Assembly: GCA_032173675.1 (NCBI GenBank)
Contig: JAVKPL010014491.1
Coordinates: forward strand, 20,644-84,643
Length of the DNA stretch: 64,000 bases
Reading direction: 5' to 3'
Source: Gastrolobium villosum
Taxonomy: Eukaryota; Streptophyta; Magnoliopsida; Fabales; Fabaceae
The notes under the pieces were generated by a model. It worked only from the letters and a program-made list of their open reading frames with translations. It had not been told where the DNA came from and searched no databases. A program made the position numbers and the translations under genes. Of the stretch, positions 35,371 through 46,857 are shown piece by piece; the first letter of the stretch is position 1, and every line of letters starts with the position of its first letter.

Positions 35371-38300
35371 CTCGCTTCAACGAGATAGAGGTTTCCTCGC
35401 AGTGGAGCTCACATCAGCAAACATGTTTAGCGAGAAAGGCATGACTTATTTAAAACACATTTCCTTTGTTTCGTTTATAAATTTTAAGATCAACTTTCAT
35501 ATAGCTGTCGAACTCGCACAAATTAATTAAATCAGGCTTATTAAAATTTTTGTAGTAAAACGTCAACCTGAGTCGTCTCTCAAAGAGTTTGCGATGAACT
35601 TAACCGCTCAGTTATAAAAATAAAATGGAAACCAAATGAAAATGGAAACTAAATGAAACAAGAACTAAATGAAAACGGGAATCAAATTAAAATGGAAACC
35701 AAATAAAAATGGGAACTAAATAAAAAGAGAAAATAAGGAGAAACAGACATTAAAGAAAATCAGAAACTAATATGGGGTGTTTTAATATGATTGTAAATTT
35801 AAGCGGAAATGAAAAAAAAATAATCAAATTAAAAGCAACCAACCTAAGAATTACGATTCCAAGGATATCCATTATTGGACAAATAATTACCAAATCGTGG
35901 TTGACTCTAATCAAAATGGAGTCCCTACATTTGCTTAGGAACCCCTCTCTAGACGATCGCCTAGCGTTTGGTCGAATAAGACGCGTCTACTCGCGCAATC
36001 GCAGAGTATCAACCCGTTCGACTTGAGTTCGTTGGGTTAATCAACCTAAACATTAAATCTAATGGTTAATCTCTTTCCTAAGAACGCAATTGCTTATCTC
36101 AGATTAAACACCCACAATCGCGCGATGTCAAACCGAGTTGGAAAGAGAAACTGATTTGGTTCAAAATGAGGCACAGGTCCTCAGGATTCAACCATGGAAT
36201 CCTCAACCCTTGGGTTGATTAAAGAAAAGAGCATAGAGAAAAGATAAAAATTCTATTAATTTCAAAACTGTAAAATTCAAATTCAAACGAAAGATGATCC
36301 ACAAGGTCCATACTCTCGCCCTTTTAATCCCTAATCAAGCTGGGCTTCAGGCTCTACAAATTCAACCCAAAACAAAATAAAACATTAAAACATGGCCTTG
36401 GGCCCTAAACACATTGGGTTCTAATTTAATTTACAAGTCCAAACGTCAAAATAAATTTCCAACAAAACACGTTCATCTTGGGCTCAGGTTTCGACCATCT
36501 TCCCGTCCGAATTGGGCTTCAGTGGATGAAGTAGAGATTGTAGCCTTTTCTGTTATCTGCAAAATGCAACATGAACAGAGTCAATCGGACATCTGTAGAG
36601 TGAGATATGGACAAAATACGAAAGTAGTGTAAATCTAGAAAAATTCTCACGAAAATCAATTAAACCCAATTAAAATCTAAAATTCTAATTTGACCCAAAA
36701 GACCTTTATTTAACTCAGATAAATCCTAAAAATACTAACCAAGAGTAATAAATAAGTATAACAAAATATGTGTTATTAAATTTCCCCACACTTAACTTTT
36801 TGCACTCCTGGATAAAAACTAAAAAAAAAAACAAAGACTAAGATCAACCAATCATTTCTAACAATTACCAAGCGTACAGAAAATGCACAATATCACAAGT
36901 CTTCAACAGATAAATCAATCAGGACAGAAATTCCCTAATCTCAAATCACAAGACCTAGTAATCTCAATTGAAAATGCTAATTACATAAAATGGTCTCTCA
37001 CAGGATGCTCTAAATTCTTTTTCTCTTAAGTGTATCATGTAATCAATGTATCACTCAAGTCTGTTCAAGAAAATCATTCTACCATAGGCTTGCTCAAGTT
37101 CTACTTCTCCACTGCTACTAACACATGCATGCACAAATCAAGAGGGCTTTATGCATGGTAGTAATGGGGTTGAGGTGAAGGTATGAATGAAATAGCGAAA
37201 GAAGGTTAAACACCCCATGAATCTAGAAGAGAAAAAGTTAAGAACTACACAAAGATAATTAAAAGATAGAAATAAACACACATATTTGTTTTTTTTTCTC
37301 TTATTTTTTTTTGTTTTTTTTTTTTATTTTTTGTTTTAATCAATACAGTCAAAACACATAGCAAAAAGGAATCAAATGGTCACCCCTCACACTTAAACTT
37401 TTGCACGTCTCGGGAAAATCCTCACACGTATACACAACATCACAGTGAAACCAATGCTCAGTAAATCTACAAGGGTGTGGAATTAATTGGTTTTTTACTT
37501 AGGCTTGTAATGTAGCTTACGAACAAAGGATATAAAGGCTCAAAAGGGCTCACAAATGGATAAAAACGTAAAGGATGGCTATCTGGCTAAAGTGGGTAAA
37601 AAAAATAAAAGTAAGAAAAATGATTGCCTCAATCATATTCATGCATGTAAGTGAAAAATGCAGTTTCAAAAAGAATAGAGCAAGTTCTACAGAACAAAGA
37701 TCAAGAGCAGAAGCATACAAGAAAAAAGAATGGCCAGAAGATGTATGTCATGTATACAAGCTCAAAACCTCACAAGGGTCAACCAAATCATGCAATCAGT
37801 ATCACAAAATCAATCAACAAGTCATATAATCCAAGAATCATGAATTAAGCCTGATCAGAATAATATATAAAAAGTAATATTTCCAAGTTCTCTCCATGTA
37901 TAACTCGATAATTATCAGAAATAAAAGGAAAATCCACTTATTGAATATTAAAGTTGAAACTAAAAATGCAAAGAAAAAGGAAATAAAGAAAAAGGAAAAG
38001 AAGACTCCCTATCCTCCTTAGGGATGATAAGTGGCATCAGTGAGCTTGATTTGTGCCTCCATTGGCTGCTGCTGGGGACCTTCATAAAATGGCTTGAGGC
38101 AATGTCCATCCACATGTGAAGATCCTCTCAGTTTGCTTGTCACACCACTCCTTATAATTAATTTTCTGCATAATTGAAACAAAAGGAGGAAGAGGGTAAA
38201 GAACGATAGAGAACGATGCAAACTCCCCGGCAACGACTTCAAATTTGACACGAGCTGTTGAACTCACACAAGAACAGAGATTGTAGCCCTTCCTGTTATA

Positions 38301-38509
38301 TGCAAAATGCAACATGAACAGAGTCAATCGGACATCTGTAGAGTGAGATATGGACAAAATACGAAAGTAGTGTAAATCTGAAAAATTCACGAAAATCAAT
38401 TAAACCCAATTAAAATTTAAAATTCTAATTTGACCCAAAATACCTTTATCTAACTCAAATACTAACCAAGAGTAATAAATAAGTTTAACAATATATGTGT
38501 TATCAATAA
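35371..38509 (-). mobile_element. Non-coding Gypsy-type LTR retrotransposon derivative
   Basis: About 240 bp is directly repeated at 36533-36782 and 38276-38509 (gcaacatgaacagagtcaat, cggacatctgtagagtgaga, gagtaataaataag). On the minus strand the right copy begins TGATAACACATAT and the left copy TAATAACACATAT. Next to the left copy lies a purine-rich AAGTGTGGGGAAATT, fitting a polypurine tract before a 3' LTR. Near 38215 the minus strand has gtcgttgccgggga, like the primer-binding junction of plant Athila/Tat elements. The interior has no gag or pol. An imperfect 19-bp tandem (aaatggaaaccaaatgaa) sits at about 35622-35735. The left limit is approximate. Confidence 0.6.
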
Positions 38510-38780
38510 TCCATTATGTCATTTGATTAAGGAGATTAGAAATTTGATTAGGAGACCCTGGAGAGTGGAAGTGTCTCATGTCCACGGAGAGGGTAACAAA
38601 GTGACAGATTAGATGGCTTCTCATGTCAAGTTCACCGGCTGGGAGACTAGTTGGTTTGAGACTCCCCCTGCTGAATGCAAAGAGGTGCTACTGAAGGACC
38701 TGTAGGGCTTCTCTAAGCCCAGGATCATTCGTGGTTAATTGTTTTTCTACTGTTTTTTTCATCTGTAATCCAAAAAAAAT
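38510..38780 (+). pseudogene. LINE 3' tail (end of RNase H)
   Basis: Translation gives RRPWRVEVSHVHGEGNKVTD, a stop, then MASHVKFTGWETSWFETPP and KPRI. This is the end of a plant LINE RNase H domain with the HxxGExNxxxD motif. It is truncated on the left by the LTR element. Confidence 0.65.
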
Positions 38781-40290
38781 ATAATTTTTTAATCTTTCAA
38801 CACAAAACGATGTCGTTTTGTGAGTGAATATAGATAATTTATCTACATTCACTATAGCAACATTAAAACCTACATAAAATTCAATCAAACTCCTCCAAAC
38901 CAGTCGTTGTCTATCCTCAAGCAAATAAAATCAAAAGAATGAAAGAGATGTATAAAAAGTCTAGGATTAGTTAAGAAGAAACATCAAGTATGGACATATC
39001 CTAACACAACAATATAATTATTATTATTTTATTATTTTTGGTACATAACACAACAATATAATTAAATATGTCAATTAATGTTAACAAAATTCAAAGGTGG
39101 TTATATATCATTAAAAATTTGCAACAGCCTCTACTAATCTCTAGAGCAACAAAAAATGAAATTTCCGAAAGAGAATACAAAATTTTCAAAAGAGAGTATA
39201 TGAGTGAAACCAAAGAAAAGAGAATATCTTACACAATAGTTTGAATATCTTACTTAATTCTTTATTCTCTAAAAAAAGAAAAAAGAAAGAAAAAAAAAAG
39301 AGAAGCTCCATCGATGCATAGAGAGTGATAGAGGAGACATTTTAATGTTATAAAAATATATAAAATTATTAATATAACCTTACTTAATAGTTTGAACAAA
39401 TTAATGATTCTTTTTATGATATAAAATCCACCACGATCAACATGTAACACCGTCGAAAGGCTCACTTTATTTATTGTGATACTTTCTAAGGTCAACTGCT
39501 TGTTAGGACGTGATTGGATCCATATCATGGCAATCACGTCCCTAATAGAAGACACAAGGTGGCCAAATTGATATAGACAGTGCATATTATTTGCTAAGGT
39601 GGTATCCTGAATTTGTGAATACAATCCAACTCTAAATTCTAATGCTAATTGAACCCTTGCAATCTAATTTCTATCCCATTAATTGAAGTGATTCAAAATC
39701 TGATTAGCTGAAACATAAATCAAGTCTAACAGGAGGATTGTTGAATAACTTGCATTTTGAGGTTACCTTCATGTTTAACCAAATTATATGTGACGCAAAA
39801 TTCCTTTTAATGCAAAATAATTCAAAGTAGAAAAAAGGAAAAAGAACAAAAAAAGATACATAACATTCAAAAAAGAAAAAGACAATAATTTTCATCCCTT
39901 AATTTTACAATCCATTTCTTGTCTCATAATTATTTTGCTTCAATTTTATTCTAAATATTTTTATAATTTGTCAGAAGGGCCGGCTTGACTCAGCGGTAAA
40001 TCTTTTTATAATTTGTCAACGAAACATAATAAAAGATGTCATATCAGCAAGTTTGGTTAACTTTTTTTTTTAACAATAAATTTGATAAGTTTTAAAAGGG
40101 AGGATTATACTTACTAGCAAGTAAATTTATCACCTATTACGACCTTTCTTAAAATAATCTCTACCAAAAATAAAATGTAATATAACTGTTTTTTTTGGGG
40201 GTATCCAATGTAATATAACCTTTTGACAAAAAGAAAAAGAATATGCACTAAAAAAGAAAGAAAAAGAAACACTCAAGGCCTTTATTTAAT
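38781..40290. other. Gene-free AT-rich stretch
   Basis: No gene is supported. A 29-bp insert with 16-bp direct repeats lies at 39958-40018 and is listed separately. Confidence 0.5.
39958..40018. mobile_element. Tiny 29-bp insert with tRNA-like A-box, flanked by 16-bp duplications
   Basis: TTTTTATAATTTGTCA occurs at 39958-39973 and 40003-40018. The 29 bp between them reads gaagggccggcttgactcag then cggtaaatc and contains an A-box-like tgactcagcgg. It resembles the head of a tRNA-derived SINE without its body. Confidence 0.5.
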
Positions 40291-40448
40291 GGGTTTTATA
40301 AGAGTTATGTTGTAGGAAAAAAGATTGTGTTATGTTATAGAGATTTATTTTACGTACCGGAGTTTCTTTTTTTTTGCTGCGGGGCCCATAAAATATTGTG
40401 TGAATATGAAATTTTTTATGATCATATTAAATGATAGATGATAAACCC
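40291..40448. mobile_element. Mutator-type miniature element, 158 bp, 9-bp target duplication
   Basis: Starts GGGTTTTATAAGAG and ends GATAAACCC. Flanked by perfect TTATTTAAT (40282-40290 and 40449-40457). Relatives are at 48388-48541, about 10651-10830 and about 59043-59190. Confidence 0.88.
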
Positions 40449-40683
40449 TTATTTAATATGCGTGCTCTAGCAATGAATAAGCTTGGCCTTTTGGCCTCGT
40501 GTTTCCAACTCTCTCTCACACAGAATATATAAGCCTTTTGATGGGGTTTAAAAGAAATTAGACTTATTTTGCATTTAATTTTTTATCAAAAAAAATTAAA
40601 TAAAAAGAATTATTATTATTTTCAAAAATAAGGGAAATTACAGAGACCACCTAATTAGGACCGAACCTGAGGCTACTACTAAC

Positions 40684-41087
40684 TTATGAAACACCAACAT
40701 TTCAAAATTCCTGACGTGTCGTGTCCGACACTCAGACACTTCTTGACACTCCAATACTCGTTGCAAAGAGTCAAAAAAGATTCAAATGTTACGTTGCGTT
40801 ACATTTTGAGTTCCAACTATTAGACTCATTAGATATGATTACGATTTTATTGAGTTTAATATAAACATTTGGGATATATCATGTTTCTTTGTAAAATTGA
40901 TGAGTATTATAAGTTTAGCTTTATTTTTTTGTTAAATTACTAAATACTAAATATAATACACACTACATAAATTAAAAATATTATATAATATCAAAACGTG
41001 TCTTAACGTGTCAAAATTTAGCATTTTTTAAAATTGACATGTCAGAGTGTTGTGTCGTATCCTATGTCCCATATCGATGCAAGATAG
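40684..41087. mobile_element. hAT-like miniature element of the gtgtcgtgtccgacac family, copy 1
   Basis: Perfect 8-bp target duplication CTACTAAC (40676-40683 and 41088-41095). Left end ttatgaaacaccaacatttc, right end gatgcaagatag. Both ends are rich in gtgtcg/cgacac motifs. Non-coding, 404 bp. Confidence 0.88.
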
Positions 41088-41291
41088 CTACTAACTCCTC
41101 TGAAATCCATTTCTAGCAAGTCCCTACAAATAGAAAATATTTTCTATGCTCCAGGACCACCCAATGATCTGGTGTTCCCTCTCACAATACTAATTTTTTC
41201 TTTCCCTTTTTACCCTTGTTATTTTTTCTTCTTTTCCAATTTTACCCTCTCATTTACACTAAGGGACCACCTAAAAAATGGTGATCCCGCC

Positions 41292-42134
41292 TAGGGATGT
41301 AAATGGGTCAGGCCAAGTCAGGCTTTAGCATAAATAGGCTAGGCCCATATAGAATATTTTAAGCCTGGCCCAGCCTCTCAGCCTGCCACGAGCTAAGATA
41401 TTGGCCTGAGCCTGGCCTGTTTTTAAAAAACAGGAAGCCTGGCCTGGCCTCCGGCCTGCCAAAAGATATATTGCAGATAGTAAAGAGAAATGTCACCAAA
41501 TAAACTCTAAAAAGAGAAATCAGATCTGTGCTCTAGAGAGCTTCAAACCACAAAATGACCAGTGAGTATGAGCTACTACACACCACGAACAATCTCCTAA
41601 AATTTGAGCTTATTCCGGTGAAGTATCACTGCACCGCACCGGAGCCTTTTCCCTTCTTCTTCTCCTCTACGCGACGCTTCTGTCTCGATCTCTCTTTCTC
41701 TCTCTTTTTTTTCTTTTCGTTCTTATTCTGTTATCTCTCCCTCACGCTCCCTTTCTTTTCTTTTGCTTTTTGAAATTTCAAAACCATGGGTCCCAACTCC
41801 CATAACTTTAATAAAAGTCACAGTCACGGACCCAACAGGTTGGAGATGGGGAACAAACAACAGCGCAGCTTATGTGGACCAAAAGTAGCAAAAAGAAAGA
41901 AAAGATAGCAGTTCTAAACTATATTATATAAAAAAAATTATTAAAAAAAATATGTTTAAAAATATAGGCCAACATGGACCAGGCTTTACAAGATAGGCCT
42001 GTGGCCTGATTTTAAAAGAGGCTTTATAATTAGCCCAAACCTGTCTCATTTTGTAAGTAGGCTGGGCCAGACCAGGCCAAAAAAAGGTCGAGCCAGAGGC
42101 CCCTGACGGATAACCTGACCCATTTATACCCCTA
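41292..42134. mobile_element. Non-autonomous hAT-type element, 843 bp
   Basis: Termini TAGGGATGTAAATGGGTCA and, in reverse complement, TAGGGGTATAAATGGGTCA. Subterminal regions are full of ggcctg/caggcc motifs. The flanks share tcccgcc, offset by a few bases, so the target duplication is imperfect. It lies against the 3' end of the minus-strand LINE. Confidence 0.8.
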
Positions 42135-42407
42135 AATTCCCGCCCCACAATAAATTCTCTCCTACAAATACTAGGAGGTTCCTGAAAAACTTGAGTATCG
42201 GAACAGCTGGCTGAATAAGGAAAAGAGACTATCCAACTTGCCACCTTGGATTTTGTCCAAGGTTTCTCCAATATAGCCTATGGATTTTGTCAACAATGGG
42301 GGCCATTGTGATTTTTTGGGCTGCCTTTGTTGATGAAATCAACACCCACGAGGGAGTTACCTTCTATCCAAACTCGACGATAACCAACATTCCACCGAGC
42401 TTCAAGC

Positions 42408-42902
42408 TAGGGATGTGCATGGGTCGAACCGAACCGGTTTTTTTGAAAAACCGAACCGAATTGGTTTAAATGGTTCGGTTCGAAAGTGGTTCGGTTCGGT
42501 CCAAAACTGGTTCGGTTCGGAAGTTGTTCGGTTCGGTTCGAAAGTGGTTCGGTTCGGTTCCGAACCGGTTCGGAAGTGGTTCGGAAGTGGTTCGGAACCG
42601 GTTCGGGTCGACCCTCTTTTGAAAAGAAAAAAATTTAAAAATGTAAAAAATAAAGTTATAAAAATTAATTTGGTTTGGTTTGAAAATGGTTCGGTTCGGT
42701 TCGGAAACGGTTCGGTTCTTAAACCGGTTCTAAAAACTGGTTCGGTTCTTAAACCGGTTCTAAAAACCGGTTCGGTTCATGAACCGGTTCTTTAAAAACC
42801 GGTTCGGTTCATGAACTAATTTTTTAAAACTGGTTATTTTATGGAGCGGTTCGGTTCGGTTCATGGTTCGACCCACTTTTTTGGTTATTTTGTTCACCCC
42901 TA
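42408..42902. mobile_element. Non-autonomous hAT-type element, 495 bp, perfect 8-bp target duplication
   Basis: Starts TAGGGATGTGCATGGG, ends TGTTCACCCCTA. Flanked by CTTCAAGC (42400-42407 and 42903-42910). The interior is an irregular array of cggttcggtt/aaccgg motifs, dense at both ends. The open frame running through it is only a translation of that array. Confidence 0.93.
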
Positions 42903-43142
42903 CTTCAAGCCCGCAAAGAAAGCCCCAAAGTTAAGCAGCTACAGCCGCACCAAAGCCCAAATATCTATAGAATCCCAAAACCCAAAGACCTGTGTCATTC
43001 CTAAGCACACTTCCGCAACTGGATTTTGTTCCATCGTTCATCCATATTAATTTGGTTCATCCCCGTAGGGGAAAAGTCCAACTGATATATGTTTCAGCCT
43101 TGGGGGGCGCTGCGAGACCAACATAACAGAGGCTATTTTGTG

Positions 43143-43656
43143 TAGGGGCAATATAGGTTTTGACCCGTGAGTTGACGTGTGACATGACCCGTCAAAATGC
43201 ATGTCGTGTCAACCCGCGGGTCATTACGGGTCATGTATGGGTTGTGTAAATGTGACCCATTTATTTTCATGTCGGGTCACGTGTCAACCCGCACAGTGTC
43301 ATTTTTTTAATTTTCAATTAAATATTTTATTATATTATTATTTTTATTCATTTATATATTGATATATATAGTCATTGTTCAGTATATAAAAGAATAGAAT
43401 GAACTAAAAATCTCAAAAAACATAAGCTAATCTTTTTTTATTTTTTTTATTGTTTTTAATTTATTTATTTTTCAAAAAATCTCACTTTTTTTTTTAATTT
43501 TAAATTTTGCGGGTCGTGTCGTGTCGACCCGTGACTCGCTGCTGGTCGTGTCAGGGTTCGTGTTTTGTGACCCGTTTACAAAACGGGTCGTGTCAAATAG
43601 TGTACGGGTCGAAGACGTGTCCTGTCGTGTCGGGTTGACCCGTATTGCCACCCCTA
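43143..43656. mobile_element. Non-autonomous hAT-type element, 514 bp, perfect 8-bp target duplication
   Basis: Starts TAGGGGCAATATAGG; its right end in reverse complement is TAGGGGTGGCAATACGGG. Flanked by ATTTTGTG (43135-43142 and 43657-43664). Subterminal arrays of gacccg / cgggtc and gtgtcgtg motifs. Confidence 0.93.
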
Positions 43657-44884
43657 ATTTTGTGCATACATAAAATTATAAACGAGGCCTTCTATAGATG
43701 AACCAATTCCAAATTTTGGGCAATTTTCCCATCAAAAACTAGTTTGTTCCTAGTTTTCCACAAGTTTGAACAAGTAACTCCAAAACTTAGCTGCCAGTCT
43801 TGAGTGTCACAAGTGTTTGCTTGGAGCTTTCAAGGTTTAAACTATCCACTCCTCAAGCTGCTGATGGTAAAAGACTGACGGGTTTAAATATTTCCATCTT
43901 TGACCTGCCCCGCACTCTCAGATTAGTCGCATAGCCTGTTCAACAAGTTAAAGCCTGTAGAGATATCAGGGGTGCCAACTCGCTTCAAAGAGATAATTAG
44001 GGTTAACTCTAAAACAAACAAAAAAAGTTGGTAGGATCCTCTCCCACACCTTTCTACTCCAAATGCAGACCCTCATTGCATGCAAGTTGTCCTCTACATA
44101 GATCTGACATCTAGGACAAAGACTATAGCTAGTAAGATGTCTCTCCACTCTATTGGCATTAGTAAAAAGGTTACGACCTTTGAGTAGCCAAAGAAATGTT
44201 CTAATCCTTTGAGAACCATTCCATTTTCAAACAATATCCCAATCATCAACAAAATTAGCCTAGTCAGAATTCACGATCATGTCATAAGTTCAATTGGTTG
44301 AGAATGATCCATTATTTGAAATAGACCAAATCACTTTATCAGGGCTGTTATCTAAGCAAGGAGGTAAGCAGTTAGCAATTTTTCCATGAGCCTCCTCTCT
44401 GATATATATTTGGAAACATCCCAGTCACAATCCCTTTTAGAATTGATGAAGCTACTAACAAATCTTTGAAGGAGCTCTTCAGGAATTTCTGAGTTTGTAA
44501 CATTGATAAGCTATGTACATAAAGTTGGTGGATAGACCATCTCCAATGAGAATTTTGTATCCTTCCATCACCTATATATGTTATATTTATTCCTTATGAC
44601 CTTAACCCAAAATGAATCACGCTTGGTAAGGATGCCATGAGCAACTGTTTCCTTTTGCACGCCTTGTCCCTAGCCATAGCATGGATCTTTCTCTTCTCAA
44701 TTGATGATCCCAAAATAAAATTATGAATTTTTTTCTCTTAGGGAGGAGGATGGAAGTTTGCATCGAATATGAGGGGATTCTATACGAAAAAGATTGGGCT
44801 AAGGTAGCAAGCCCAGCTAGGGATAGGTATATTCTCTTCCACGAGCTCAGCTTGGTGTCTATTCGTTGTAGAATATGGGCAAAG

Positions 44885-45068
44885 GTTGTTGGGCTCAACG
44901 TAGGTGGGCGTGATGGTTCAGCATCTCGCCTCTTAAGCAAGTGGTTGGGGGTTCGAACCCCAACTCTTGTGAATGGAAAACATTCCGTGGCCAGCTCTTT
45001 ACTGCTTTGTGTCCTGACCCGGTCGGCTGTGGGGATACCGGATGTAATGCAAGGTTGTTGGCCTCACT
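44885..45068 (+). mobile_element. tRNA-derived SINE-like unit at the edge of the LINE relic
   Basis: About 44910-44960 resembles a tRNA gene promoter: gtgatggttcagcatctcgc (A-box-like) followed by ggttcgaacccc (B box). The body continues aaaacattccgtgg, gacccggtcggctg, ggataccggatg. Related phrases gcaaaggttgttgggct (about 44880) and gcaaggttgttggcct (about 45050) flank it and may be a target duplication. It is not a functional tRNA, since the 3' acceptor half is missing. Confidence 0.6.
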
Positions 45069-45738
45069 CCACCATCTCCCTTTATAGCCTTAGGATTATT
45101 GACTTAAAAAATAAAACGTCACTTTAAGGCCAATCTAGATGGCCTTTTAAAAATGGCTTTTATGCATGATTTTTATAATAAAAAAAAGGAAGGATATTGT
45201 GACATCCAAGTTGTGTTACTAGCAAGTGATTACCAATCAATCTCACCCTAAAAAAAATTCAAAAGTGAGAACTATTTTATGTTTGCATTAATATTTAAGA
45301 AGCACTTTTAAGTAAAAAAGTGTATTTTGATTTTTCAAAAAATTCCAAAAAATTATCTTCTTAAAAAAGCATCATTTTTTTTTAAATAAAAAAACATTAT
45401 TTTAAATAAAGGGGATAAAAAATTGATCCAAACAAACGTTAATTTATTTTTATTTTTATTTTTTTAAGTTGACATCTAAATAAATAAATAAAATAATTGA
45501 GAAGAGATTTGAAAGATTAAAAACCCTATAACGAGTATGGAACAGCACAACACCAGATTTGAAAACTCAGATTTACCCAATAAAGAAAAGTGGTTGAAGA
45601 CCCTTGACCTTTCTCATTTGACAAGAAACCACAAAGAAACCCCCTACACAAGAAATTGAACGCAGTCAGAGTACATAAATAACCTTGTAAGTTGTAAGCC
45701 AAACACCCCTGCTACATCAACAGGGTCGAAACTTCACT
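45069..45738. other. Upstream region of the SMP-30-like gene
   Basis: AT-rich and non-coding. A TATA-like acataaataa lies at about 45673, some 65 bp before the start codon, and is a plausible core promoter. Confidence 0.4.
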
Positions 45739-46857
45739 ATGCCAATATTCTCATCCAAACACCCCTTTACCGCCGTCCCAACCGTCCTCCTCTTCTTCCT
45801 CGTCGCCGTCGAAATTTCACCATCGATCACAGTTTTAGCCGGAAACAACCACGTCATCAATTTCCGATCACCGAACCTCTACCCTGAAGGCCTCGCGTGG
45901 GACCCAACAGGGCAGCACTTTCTCGTCGGATCCATCCGCCGCCGCACCATCTCATCAGTCTCAGACGCCGGCGTCATCGAAACCCTAATCTCCGACCCCT
46001 CCCTCCCGGAAAACGTCACCGTTTTGGGCCTCGCCGTCGATTCCCGCAACAACCGCGTCCTCGCCGTGCTCCACGCCATGAAACCCCTCCCACCCTTCAA
46101 CGCCCTCGCCGCCTACGACCTCCGCTCCGGCCACCGCCTCTTCCTCTCAGTTCTCCCCTCCTCCGATGAGGGCGCCATCGCAAACGACGTCGCAGTGGAC
46201 TTCAAGGGAAACGCTTACGTCACCAACTCCTTCAACAACTACATCTGGAAGGTCAACGATAGAGGGGAAGCTTCGATCTTCTCGAACTCGCCGAGGTTCA
46301 CAGAACATCCCGTGCTCCCCGACACACCGTATAGTTACTGCGGCCTAAACGGCATCGTTTACGTCAGCAACGGTTACCTCCTGGTGGTGCAATCCAATAC
46401 GGGGAAGATGTTCAAGGTTGATGCGGACGACGGTACGGCCAGGCACGTGCTCCTGAACGAGGATATGATGTTGGCTGACGGCGCCGTTATGAGGAGTGAC
46501 GGCGCCGTTTTGGTGGTGTCGCCTGTGAAGAACAAAGTGTGGTTCCTCAAGAGCAATGATGGGTGGGGCCAGGGTGTGGTATTTGACAAAATTGACCTCG
46601 ACGTGGAGGGGTTCCCCACTTCGGTTGTTGTTGGGGAGAGTGATAGGACGTATGTGTTGGACGGGCGAATGGATGAGGGTATTTCGGGAAATTCAGAGAG
46701 GGATAGTTTTAGAATTGAGGAGGTGAAGTCCCCAAAGGAGAGTGAGGATGAGAATGTATGGATGTATGTGATGATTGGAGTGGGCTTAGCTTATTTCATG
46801 TATTGGAGGTTTCAAATGGGTCAGCTTGTCAAGAACATGGATAAGAAGATCAATTGA
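45739..46857 (+). CDS. SMP-30/NHL-type beta-propeller protein with signal and C-terminal membrane anchor
   Basis: Single-exon gene, 372 residues. Residues 1-34 are a hydrophobic signal-like segment. The body has propeller strands with SMP-30/NHL features: LYPEGLAWDPTGQHFLVGS near 47, VLGLAVDSRNNRVLAV, AIANDVAVDFKGNAYVTNS near 147, LNGIVYVSNGYLLVVQSNTG near 203 and LADGAVMRSDGAVLVVS. Residues about 340-358 (VWMYVMIGVGLAYFMYWRF) form a membrane span near the C-terminus. This layout matches plant NHL/SMP-30 gluconolactonase-like proteins of unknown substrate. Catalytic metal ligands were not checked residue by residue, so no enzyme activity is claimed. The first half is markedly GC-rich (CTC, CGC, GCC codons), unlike the surroundings and unlike its own 3' end. 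Confidence 0.9.
   Translation: MPIFSSKHPFTAVPTVLLFFLVAVEISPSITVLAGNNHVINFRSPNLYPEGLAWDPTGQHFLVGSIRRRTISSVSDAGVIETLISDPSLPENVTVLGLAVDSRNNRVLAVLHAMKPLPPFNALAAYDLRSGHRLFLSVLPSSDEGAIANDVAVDFKGNAYVTNSFNNYIWKVNDRGEASIFSNSPRFTEHPVLPDTPYSYCGLNGIVYVSNGYLLVVQSNTGKMFKVDADDGTARHVLLNEDMMLADGAVMRSDGAVLVVSPVKNKVWFLKSNDGWGQGVVFDKIDLDVEGFPTSVVVGESDRTYVLDGRMDEGISGNSERDSFRIEEVKSPKESEDENVWMYVMIGVGLAYFMYWRFQMGQLVKNMDKKIN

Larger units (their letters stand above)
42137..44940 (-). pseudogene. LINE retrotransposon relic: end of reverse transcriptase, zinc-binding domain and RNase H
   Basis: Read on the minus strand from 44940: HILQRIDTKLSSWKRIYLSL and AGLATLAQSF (reverse transcriptase C-terminus). Then WKWNGSQRIRTFLWLLKGRN, LFTNANRVERHL and CPRCQIYVEDNLHAMRVC (zf-RVT, about 43966-44250). 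Then a WKTRNKLVFDGK-like segment (about 43730-43780) and RNase H scraps (TGLWVLGFYRYLGFGAAVAA, RRVWIEGNSLVGVDFINKG) to about 42170. Many stops and shifts. Two hAT elements interrupt it. Confidence 0.8.

Noticed and set aside
42415..42795. 126-residue open frame with repeated VRFGSxxVRKWFGS
   Set aside because: It is a translation of the cggttcggtt array inside the hAT-type element at 42408-42902, with exact target duplications on both sides; not a gene.
44910..44965. Possible tRNA gene with ggttcgaacccc
   Set aside because: No acceptor stem partner or proper 3' half; it fits the promoter head of a SINE better.
45897..46169. 90-residue Arg/Pro-rich frame inside the SMP-30-like gene
   Set aside because: Shadow of the real frame, produced by its GC-rich 5' half.
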